Made by a program: the position numbers and the translations under genes. From Cryptomeria japonica (Eukaryota > Streptophyta > Pinopsida > Cupressales > Cupressaceae), in contig NC_081412.1 of assembly GCF_030272615.1 (NCBI RefSeq), positions 693,044,083 through 693,108,082 of the forward strand: a stretch of 64,000 nt of DNA, given 5' to 3'. The stretch's first letter is position 1; every line of letters begins with the position of its first letter. The notes beneath the pieces were generated by a model. That model was given only the letters and a program-made list of their open reading frames with translations. It searched no databases and had not been told where the DNA came from. This document shows, piece by piece, positions 56,601 to 64,000 of this stretch.

Positions 56601-56676
56601 TCAATCAATGATTCAAGAACTCATGACTGCTCATGATGGTCGTGAAGACGGAGAAGAGGGTGATGATGAGGTATAA
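53640..56676 (+). pseudogene. LTR-embedded ORF of F (accessory protein, about 1010 codons)
   Basis: The ATG at 53640 opens MASIEAIVSDTDLKGENLKD. The N-terminal domain contains ELFWECIARYDPVSKTIKGD, TIKREVIASVFKIPDY (from 53883), HMLPHIHDVMLLLHRATGFA and LIANSMKE...LLYCLACVKELTG, matching IADAIH...WYSLL in E. The middle includes HNAFLGNMCHELKGTKAKWI. The C-terminal part is charged and helical: WIEQVIKDGEKYITNSRKLC, SEIQNHLVPWKKEEHKWKNV, TLEDITKVARIKSMVFIGND, ending AHDGREDGEEGDDEV. Two frameshifts (about 54210 and 55000-55300) and about eight stops; the last 210 codons (56044-56676) are intact. Not a polymerase. Function unknown. Confidence 0.78.
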
Positions 56677-57607
56677 CATAATGCATCCGCTTTGGGCTTG
56701 TTTTCTTTATTTTTAAAAACAAAACATTTTTCATAGTTATGCAAAAACTTCGGGACAACTGTCCCAAAATACTTTCCATTGGTTTCGTAACTATTTTATT
56801 AGGGAGTGGTTGAGTTTTCAAGGAGACCCCCCCCATTTAGACTATAAATTAAGTATTATCGATGGTAAAAGGGTGATATTTTTAGTAACTAAAGACTGGA
56901 ACATGTGTTTGTTTTGGTATTTTCTTATTCCTAATCAAAGGGGGAATCAGATGGTTGAAATCTATGGTGGAAAAATATTAGCAGATGTATCATTATGTCT
57001 TTGATGACATAAAGATATATATATGAAATTTGGTGATATTGTTTTTGGGGAGAAGAAAAATCTGTGAATTTTGAATCGGAATGGATAACTTGTCTTTGCA
57101 TATGTTCATCCGATCAGGAAACAGTATTTGATTATTTCATTGTAGTTTTTCATTATCCCTCTGATGTTCTTTCCTTTGAATGTGTTTTTTACTCTGGAAA
57201 AGATTCATGTTTGTGGGTGCATTCATTTTCTCTGAATCTGTTCGTCTTTATTTGGAAGAAGTATATTGAACTTTGTTTCAGTTACTATATTTACATACTT
57301 TGAAAATTAAGAAGATAGTTTCCGTTATTTATGAGATATGAGGAAAGTTATAGCCTCTCATCCAAGAATGATATAGGCGGCCTTATACGCTTTCTGGTTA
57401 AAAGCTTTCATTTGGATATAAATATAAAAACAAAAACATACTTTATGAAAAATCTAGATGGGGAGCTGTACCTAGGAAAAAATTCAGAGGGAGGTGATTG
57501 AACAAACAGCGACCCAACTGTTCAATGAACCATTTGTTCTAAAAACAAGGTAATAGAGTCCTAAAATTAATCATTTAAAAGCAAAGAGAAAAATCTGTTC
57601 ACTAACA
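56677..57607 (+). other. U5-side tail of LTR F, no gene seen
   Basis: AT-rich sequence after the LTR ORF. Short open frames occur (for example 57064-57303) but none shows a protein signature. It ends at CACTAACA before the primer site. Confidence 0.6.
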
Positions 57608-57610
57608 GAT

Positions 57611-57633
57611 TTCTAGCGACTCTGCTGGGGAAC
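57611..57633 (+). promoter_or_regulatory. Tat-type primer-binding site of F
   Basis: TTCTAGCGACTCTGCTGGGG begins three bases after the LTR. GCGACTC..CTGGGGA is the primer-site form I know from Tat/Ogre gypsy elements and differs from the Met-tRNA sites of the copia elements here. Confidence 0.8.
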
Positions 57634-57983
57634 GAAACAAAGAGAAAACCAAATTTTTCAATAGACCAGTATGTCATAAAAGTGAGCCCATAATAAGAAA
57701 AAGTGTTTGGAGTGCAGGAAGATTGTTGAGATTGAGTCTTGATTGAAGTAACCTTTTTTTAATCATCCTGGATTCTTGTCCATATACTAGGGCACAAAGG
57801 AAAGAAGGAGTAATTGATAATTGTTTTGAAGAATTGCAAAATCTGTCATTTGCCCCAAGTTTTACTTCTAGAAGGAAGGCCAAAAGCAAACCTTCATCTC
57901 CTGACAGAGTTACTCCTTGGCAAGCACTAACACTTACTAGAATTCAAGCTCCACCTCTTGTAACCATTCATCCAGTATTCATT

Positions 57984-59013
57984 ATGGCTCAACCCTGGGG
58001 TGCGGTTGTTGGACCTCTTGCTCTCGTAGCCCAAATATAAAGGTGACGAAAAAGTTTCAGTTGAAGAGCATTTGAACTCTTTTAATGTAGCAATGGGAAT
58101 CCTAGCAGTTCAATATGAGGACGTGGCTGTTAGGATTTTTGCCCAAACCCTCACTGAAGGGGCAGCAAAATGGTTTAGCCAGTTGCAAGCAGGATCCATA
58201 ACTGACTGGCAAATGATGAAAACTGCTTTTGAAAAAAGATTCCAAAGTGCTGATGATGAACACACGCTACTGGCTCAGCTCACACAGATGAAGAAGGAAA
58301 TTCATGAGCCGATGAGGAATTATGTAGCAAGATATAATAAGATTATTCACAAAATTCCTCAAGCCAAAAGACCAACTGTAGATAATCAACGATGTTTCTT
58401 CATAAATTCCATGCCACCTGATGTAGGATTTCACCTCAGAAGAAGTAGGTTGGCCGACCTAGAAACTGCACAAAATGAGGCTATAGAGCTTAAAGATGAT
58501 CTGATAAGAACTGGCAAATGGAGGAAGGATGTACAAATTCCTCAAGGACAATCTCAGGCTTCTACATCCTCTACCGATCTAGTTGTTCAATGGCTTGTCA
58601 ATGATATGATTTCTCTAAAGAGGCAAATACCCAAGCCTGGAAACTCTTACCCACAACCTTATCAGGATATAAGCAGGAGAACCTCAAATCAATATAACTA
58701 TGGACGACCATTGCAACTTCCTGCAGCTCCACAAAGATTATAGATAGAAGAACCTCCTGACAAAGGTGTCATGTGTTCATTTCATCTTACCACTGATCAT
58801 GATGGGGTTTCATGTCCTGATATGATAAGACACGTTCAGATGCAAAACACAAAGGATGAATTAGGAGAGTTCACTGAAGCAGAAAGAATTCAAGAGGCAC
58901 CTGGCAACTCTGGAACATTCTACCTCGAATATGAGTCAGATTCGGAAAAGGGTAGTAACATTTTGGCAACTCTTGAAGGTTCTTCATGTGCAATCCTAAC
59001 AAGGAATCAATGA
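57984..59013 (+). pseudogene. gag of F
   Basis: The ATG at 57984 reads MAQPWGAVVGPLALVAQ, a Tat-like gag opening, then a frameshift near 58040. The capsid core follows: FAQTLTEGAAKWFSQLQAGS, ITDWQMMKTAFEKRFQSADD, MRNYVARYNKIIHKIPQ, FFINSMPPDVGFHLRRSR. The open frame 58072-58743 ends in TAG and continues in the same frame to 59013. No clear CCHC finger is kept; a Cys/His stretch CSFHLTTDHDGVSC near 58770 may be its remnant. Confidence 0.85.
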
Positions 59014-59034
59014 ACCTCCCAACCTTCTTCCTTT

Positions 59035-59950
59035 GTGAACCCTTCTGGAAACAATTTCAAAAGCAAAGATCTCCCAGGTAATAGTTTTTCAAAGGTTCCC
59101 AAGGTTAAGATTTTGCAAAGGAACCATGAAGAACATAAGAGCTCTTCCTCTTCTTCCTCCTTTGATATCATTGAATTCTGTAAGGCCTCAACCATTCAAC
59201 TACCTACCACTGAGTACTTAAAGCTTAACCCAAAAGAGTTGGATAAACTAGTCAAATACGTTAAAGGGGATTCCTTTTCAGAGTCTCAAGTACATGGGTG
59301 TATGGAAAATAGTGATTTAGCTGTTGCTGAAGGGTCTTCATCTATCCCCTGCTCATTAGCTAATCTGGAAGATTCCTGTGCTTTTCATGACACAAGGTCT
59401 GGGCATGAGGTCAAGATTCTGAAACCTGAACCTTTCTATATTTCCCTTCTCCTAAATGGTCAAAAGTTAAGTAATTGCATAATTGACTTAGGAGCTTCAG
59501 ACAATATAATTCCTTCTTCTGTGGCTAAATCTTTAGGTTTAACCCTTACTAAAATGTTTGGAAGATGCTTTTCAATGGATGGAAAATAGGTTCCTCTTAT
59601 TGGTCATGTAAAGGACATCTAGGCAGTGCTGACACCATGCCCAAACAAAAGAGTAAGATTAACTATAGTGGTCACTGATATTCCAACGAGTTACAGAATG
59701 CTTCTGAGTAGGACGTTTTGCAAGGATCTTGGAGGCGAAATCAAAATATGACTAGTCTGAAGCCATTATTCTCCTTGGAAACCAAAAAATCAAGCTTGAA
59801 CCTGAACCCAAGAATAAGTATACTGTATTTCCCTCAGATAACCCGAAAGCCCAGATTCTGTTTCAGGAGTGTGAGTTTGGAAACTATCTTGTCCTTGCAC
59901 CTGGTGAAAAGAAAATAGATAAGACAGCTGATGAACTTGGTGGACTACAG
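59035..59950 (+). pseudogene. Aspartic protease region of F
   Basis: A Ser-rich linker (HKSSSSSSSFDIIEFCKAST) leads to the protease: YISLLLNGQKLSNCIIDLGA, then SDNIIPSSVAKSLGLTL. The active site D-S/T-G reads D-L-G. It continues through TIVVTDIPTSYRMLLSRTFC to the connector NKYTVFPSDNPKAQILFQEC and KKIDKTADELGGLQ, after which the second RNase H begins. Stops at 59587, 59620 and 59949 and at least one frameshift near 59745. Confidence 0.8.
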
Positions 59951-59953
59951 TAG

Positions 59954-60586
59954 ATGGAGTTTGATGGAAGCTGCGCTAACTCCGGCTCTAGAGCAGGGAT
60001 GGTTTTGCTGTCACCAACTAGTAATATTTTCCCCTTTTCCTTCAAGTTGGATTTTAAAAACACTAATAATACTGTTGAATATGAGGCACTATTATTGGGA
60101 TTAAGTGAGGCTAAATGTAAAGGAATTAAGTTGCTTAAAGTCAAAGGTGATACAGAGTTAATTGCTAGGCAGGTGAGGAATGTTTATACGGTTAAGAATG
60201 ACAGGTTGAGGCATTACAGGAATAGAGTTTGGGATGAGATAGAATTCTTTGACGCTTTCTCGATTGAAGCAATTCCAAGGGAACAAAATAGTAGGGTAGA
60301 TTCATTGGCCATGTCTGCCTCACTTTTATTGCCACATCTGGATTTTAAAGATAACTTATATAGGATCGAAATGATCTATAGGCCTAGTGTTCCCAATAAT
60401 GTAGACCATTGGTAGGTTTTTGATGCATATGCACAGATCAAATATTTCCTAGAATGTGCTCAATCATTTTCTCAGTTATATTTTGAAGGCTCCAAGAGTG
60501 TTTGCAAAGAGTTCAGTCTAGACCCAGAGGTGGATCCTACAAATAGCTTTATTTAGCTCAAAGGTAACAAAATTCCTAAGGGGTTA
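59954..60586 (+). pseudogene. Second RNase H domain of F, located before RT
   Basis: A 153-codon open frame with all four catalytic acids of an RNase H: D4 (MEFDGSCANSG), E42 (NNTVEYEALLLGL), D66 (VKGDTELI) and D116 (NSRVDSLA). The NN-x-x-EYEALLLGL and PREQN-S/A-x-VDSLA patterns fit the archaeal-like RNase H known as a second copy in Tat elements. It is directly followed in frame by the spacer that leads into RT (LVTLERFFTRDDAF). In canonical Tat elements this domain lies after the RT-linked RNase H. Confidence 0.85.
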
Positions 60587-62172
60587 GTGACTCTGGAGAG
60601 ATTTTTCACCAGAGATGATGCATTCATAGGTAATAAAGTTCCCAAGGATGATGGGAAAGGAAAATGTGAGAAAATAAACTTGGGAGATGAAGCTAATCCA
60701 AAAGAAGTGACAATCAGTTGGTGTTGTTCTGCAGAGGAAAAGAGAACACTTGGTACACTTCTTAAGGAATATATTGATGTTTTTGCTTGGTCTTATGATG
60801 ATCTGAAGGAGTTTAGAAATGGACATTTTCAACATCAAATTCTGCTAAAGCCAAATGCCTCTCCTTTTAGGCAAAAATTAAGGAACTTTAATCCCATCAT
60901 GGCGAATGCAATTTCTATGGAAGTTGAGAAAATGCTTAAGGCCCGAATCATATATCCAATTCACCATTCCACCTGGGTAGCTAACATTGTACTCGTAAGA
61001 AAGAAAAATGGGGAAATTCGTATCTGTGTTGATTTTCAAAATTTGCATCAAGCAGCCTGAAGGACAACTACGCCTTAGCAAATATGGACCACATATTACA
61101 GACAGTGTCTAGGTCAGAGATGATGTCAATGTTGGATGGTTTTTCTGGTTATAACCAGATATCTATAGCAGAACATGAGCAGCACAAAACAACATTCATC
61201 ACTCCATGGGGAACATTCGCATACAACCGCATGCCTTCTGGTTTAAAAAATGTTGGAGCCACTTTTCAAAGGGCTATGGATTCCTCTTTCAAGGATTTTT
61301 GAGACAGAATAATTGTAGTTTATCTGGATGACCTCACGGTGTTTTCAAAGAAAAGGACAGATCATTTCCAGGATTTGAGTGCAGTATTACAACATTGTCG
61401 TGAACACGGGATTTCTCTGAATCCTAAGAAATCAATTTTTTGCATCACTGAAGGCAAATGGTTAGGACATATTGTCTCAAAAGAGGGAGTCAAGATTGAT
61501 CCCGACAGGGTTAATGCAATTCAGCATCTCAATTTACCCTCTAGCCGGACTGGAGTAAGATCATTTTTTGGTCAAGTGAATTTCTTGAGGAGATTTGTTC
61601 TAGAATTTGTTGGGACCACAAAACACATTGTTGGTTTGCTAAGCGAGCAACATCCTTTCAAGTGGACCAAAGAAGCCAAAAATTCTTTTGAGAAAATTAA
61701 AGGATCAGTTGCAAATGTGCCCACTCTTGTTAACCCAGATTTCATGAAAGATTTTATTTTGTATTGTTATGCATCAGACCATACTATGTCTAGAATTTTG
61801 TTGCAGTTGGATGAACATGGGGCTGAAATGCCTATAGTGTTCATGAGTACTCCACTCAAGAGGCATGAGCTCAAATATTCATCTATGGAGAAACATGCAT
61901 ATGCTGTTGTAAAAGCTGTGAAACAGTTTTGATATTATATCCCGCATTCTCACTCTGTGGTTTTTGTTCCAGATCTAGCCATGAAAAGCATTTTGACTCA
62001 ACAGGAAGTTGGGCTAAATAAGCGAGCAACATGGGTGATGAAAATTCAAGAGTATGACTTAGATATTCACCCTACGAAGACAATTAAAGGGCAGGGCTTA
62101 TGCAAGTTGATAACGGAAAATGAAGTAGAAACTGAAGCGGAGTTACCATTAACTCTTTTTGTTGGATTGTAG
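60587..62172 (+). pseudogene. Reverse transcriptase and RT-linked RNase H of F
   Basis: YIDVFAWSYDDLKEFRNGHF, STWVANIVLVRKKNGEIRIC, a one-base frameshift near 61058, then MMSMLDGFSGYNQISIAEHE, TTFITPWGTFAYNRMPSGLK, and an intact catalytic box VVYLDDLTVFSKK. GISLNPKKSIFCITEGKWLG and FFGQVNFLRRFVLEF are the thumb-side motifs. The RNase H has FILYCYASDHTMSRILLQ and YSSMEKHAYAVVKAVKQF. Stops at 61301, 61930 and 62170. It reads on to the integrase without an intervening second RNase H. Confidence 0.92.
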
Positions 62173-63435
62173 GATACTTGGTTCTCTGATGTAGCCTACT
62201 ATTTAACTTATGGTAGTTGCCCAAATCATCTGTCGGCTAAAGAACAGAGGAATTTAAAATTAAAAGCTGCAAAGTATGTAATTTGGCAAGATGTTCTATA
62301 CAAAAAGGGGTTAGATGGAACATACCTGAGGTGTGTAGATAAATCTCAATAGCAAAAGCTCCTAGAAGCTTATCATGGAGACATTTGTGGTGGACACTTT
62401 TCATCATCTGTTACTACAATCAAAATTCTAAGAAATTGTTTTTATTGGCCAGACATGTTTTGGGATGCCTATATTCACGTAAAAGAATGCGAAAAATGTC
62501 AATTGTTTTCTGAGAAGCCACATTTAGCAGCACTGCCTCTAAGGCCTGTAGTGATGGATGAACCTTTCACACAGTGGGGCATTGATTTCATAGGCCCAAT
62601 AAACCCTCATTCCAGTGTGGGTCACATGTATATTTTGACAGCTACTGACTACTTTACAAAGTGGGTAGAAGCCATTCCCACCAAAAAGGCCAACTCAGAG
62701 ATTGTATGTAATTTTCTCATGGATTACATCCTAGTTCATTTTGGGGTACCCCAAAAAATTGTGACAGATAATACATCATATTTCTCCTCTGAAGAGTTGA
62801 CCATGTTTTTCTATGATCATCAAATTTCACTCTCACATTCTTCTAATTATTTTCCATAGGGCAATGGTTTGGCTGAATCTAGCAACAAGAATTTCATAGT
62901 CATCATGAAGAAGATAGTTGATGAGAATGCTAAGAATTGGCATAAGAAGTTATATGAGGCTTTATGGGTGGATAGGACCACACCCAAGAGGTCTATTGGG
63001 ATGGCACCTTTTGAACTTGTGTATGGTGTAGGAGCGAAACTTTCTTTGCCACTGGAATTATTAGCAACCAAGATGCAAATAGTAGTAGAAGATTTCTTCT
63101 TTCAAAATGCTTTGGAGAAAAGAATCATGTATCTGACAAAGTTAGAAGAAGAGAGGGAATTGCTGGTGGATAGGATTTCAGAACATCAGACCCAAGTAAA
63201 GAGGATTTTTGACATACGAGCTCGACCAAGAGGTTTCCTGGTAGGAAATGAGGTGCTACTATGGGACAAAAGGAAAGAGTCTAAAGGTGCTCACGGCAAG
63301 TTTGATTCATTGTGGAAAGGTCCTTTCAGAATTTGTGAAGCAGTAGGACAAAATGCATTCAGACTCAGCTATGCTGATGGAACGATCATGCCTTATACCT
63401 ACAATGGGCAAGATCTCAAGCTCTATAAATTGTAA
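62173..63435 (+). pseudogene. Integrase of F
   Basis: H2C2 zinc-binding domain (YHGDICGGHFSSS...CEKCQLF) near 62370-62500. Catalytic core: QWGIDFIGPINPHSS (D), IVTDNTSYFSSEELT (D), GNGLAESSNKNF (E), so D-D-E is complete. C-terminal domain: RIFDIRARPRGFLVGNEVLL, FDSLWKGPFRICEAVGQNAF, ending QDLKLYKL at 63435. Only two stops (62350 and 62858) in this region, making it one of the best-kept enzymes in the window. Confidence 0.92.
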
Positions 63436-63585
63436 GTCCAGTGTTTGAGTCACTTGTACATAGTAGTCTAGGTATTTTTGGTTGTGCTCTTAAACCCTTT
63501 CCCCATTGTTTTATGTTTTGCGAAACCAGAGTCTATGAGTTCTTTGCATTTTCCTTTGAAAAATACAATCCCCAATCAGAGCCAA
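63436..63585 (+). other. Tail of F between integrase stop and 3' LTR
   Basis: 150 bp, no ordinary polypurine tract next to the LTR. It ends CAATCCCCAATCAGAGCCAA, close to the reverse complement of the F primer site; the matching segment occurs in E. Confidence 0.65.
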
Positions 63586-64000
63586 TGTTACCGCATCTTT
63601 TATTCTTCATGCCAAGAATGGGTCATAATTTCCTTTTTTATGTTGGAGTCCTAGTTCATACCATATTACCTTGGTTCAAGTCTTTAAATGTGGTCTCAAG
63701 TCCTTTCTCTAGTCATTTTTGTTCAAGTTCGGATAATTCTTTGTACTCCCTGAATGCATCGAACCATTCTGAACTAGGTTCAAGATGTTCATTTAGGTTC
63801 AATAGGTTCCGAAGTGTTTAGAAAAGGTTTTTTGTACTAACATTTTCTCTAAGTTTTTGCAGTGGCTCTTTAATAAAGTTTTTCTTGTTCAGTGACATAA
63901 CATTTTTGTTGAACTCGTTGAACTAAGTTCAAAGGATTCAAATATGTTCAATGTGTTCAACACGGCAAAGTGGTCAACAGTTTGACACGGTGTACATCTT
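63586..64000 (+). repeat. 3' LTR of F, first 415 bp
   Basis: TGTTACCGCATCTTTTATTC matches 52657 onward with roughly 5% substitutions, mostly transitions, and includes the first part of the GTTCAA cluster. The window ends inside U3. Confidence 0.92.

Larger units (their letters stand above)
52657..57607 (+). repeat. 5' LTR of F, about 4.95 kb, containing an ORF
   Basis: Start TGTTACCGCATC is fixed by the 3' LTR (63586). The end CACTAACA is fixed by the primer site just after it; TGTTA...TAACA form inverted ends. U3 (to about 53380) is dense in GTTCAA words, then a TATA box, a short leader and a long ORF (53640-56676), then 930 bp of AT-rich sequence holding no clear gene. The ORF therefore lies inside the LTR and should be present twice in an intact element. 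Only 415 bp of the 3' copy can be seen, so its presence there is inferred. Confidence 0.8.
32218..64000 (+). mobile_element. Copia element C with gag and accessory ORF (open at right)
   Basis: 5' LTR (32218-33635), Met-tRNA primer site, coiled-coil/multi-knuckle gag (33674-35100) and an accessory ORF starting at 35471. The accessory ORF is broken by D (35527-40524) and again by E (from 43204). No protease, integrase or RT of C is in the window; the 3' end lies to the right. It is most likely a Sirevirus relative. Whether it encodes pol cannot be seen here. Confidence 0.8.
43204..64000 (-). mobile_element. Element E: Tat-like Ty3-gypsy with giant LTR (open at right)
   Basis: Minus-strand element inserted in copia C. 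Visible parts, read right to left: RT (from 52642), RNase H, integrase (to 49957), a 146-bp tail, then the 3' LTR 49810-43204. F interrupts its RT at 52657, so gag, protease and the 5' LTR lie beyond the window. AGGAA (43199-43203) should be one copy of its target duplication. RT motifs (SMMDGFSGYNQ, FTTPWGTYVYVRMPF) fit the Tat/Ogre branch. Confidence 0.85.
52657..64000 (+). mobile_element. Element F: Tat-like Ty3-gypsy with giant LTR (3' LTR runs off the end)
   Basis: Inserted in the RT of E. 5' LTR 52657-57607, Tat-type primer site, gag (57984-59013), protease, second RNase H (59954-60415), RT/RNase H (60587-62172), integrase (to 63435), tail, 3' LTR from 63586. The first 415 bp of the two LTRs differ by roughly 5%, mostly C/T and G/A changes. 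It is one of the youngest insertions here and keeps its RT catalytic YLDD. Confidence 0.92.

Noticed and set aside
56677-57607. Further ORFs after the LTR ORF of F, such as 57064-57303.
   Set aside because: Short, Phe/Ser/Cys-rich, AT-driven, and no counterpart in LTR E.
1-64000. tRNA, rRNA, CRISPR, bacterial or organellar sequence.
   Set aside because: None seen. tRNA-like words are only retrotransposon primer-binding sites, and the repeats are LTRs or degenerate promoter arrays without spacer-repeat regularity.

Overview
The window is plant nuclear DNA made almost entirely of decayed, nested retrotransposons. The elements are Ty1-copia, Ty3-gypsy of Tat type, and L1-like LINEs with a plant-style RNase H. 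I found no convincing host gene, tRNA, rRNA or CRISPR array. The heavy nonsense decay and giant LTRs suggest a large, methylated seed-plant genome, and a gymnosperm is my guess. That is inference; no marker in the window fixes the species.

Layout. A Ty1-copia element (A, + strand) starts at 674. Its gag is split by a 4.3 kb TG...CA element (S, 2698-7004, target duplication ATGAT). Its 3' untranslated region is split by a second, Sirevirus-like copia element (B, + strand, 8924-31739). The 3' tail of B is split by LINE-1 (minus strand, 14365-30125, 13-bp target duplication). ORF1 of LINE-1 is split by LINE-2, a second LINE of the same family (minus strand, 21065-29064, 16-bp target duplication). 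The 3' LTR of A begins at 32130 and is cut after 88 bp by element C (copia, + strand, from 32218 past the window end). C carries a gag with several CCHC knuckles and an accessory ORF. That accessory ORF is split by D (35527-40524), a minus-strand copia derivative with a gag-protease region and no reverse transcriptase. It is also cut by E (Tat-like gypsy, minus strand, from 43204), whose pol is in turn split by F (Tat-like gypsy, + strand, 52657 past the end). The nesting is therefore A>S, A>B>LINE-1>LINE-2, A>C>D and A>C>E>F.

Three features stand out. (1) The LTRs of E and F are giant (about 6.6 and 4.95 kb). Each contains a long accessory ORF, about 1200 codons in E and 1010 in F, lying inside the LTR rather than between LTR and gag. 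(2) Both LINEs carry a third ORF downstream of the RNase H domain, about 570 codons in LINE-2. (3) The accessory proteins of the LINEs, of copia C and of gypsy E/F share a short N-terminal sequence pattern and an overall plan (globular N-terminus, charged linker, helical C-terminus). One accessory module may therefore have moved among three retroelement classes. In F a complete second RNase H domain also lies before the reverse transcriptase instead of between RT/RNase H and integrase.

Nearly all coding regions are broken. Most breaks are single in-frame stops with few frameshifts, so the reading frames can still be followed for kilobases.
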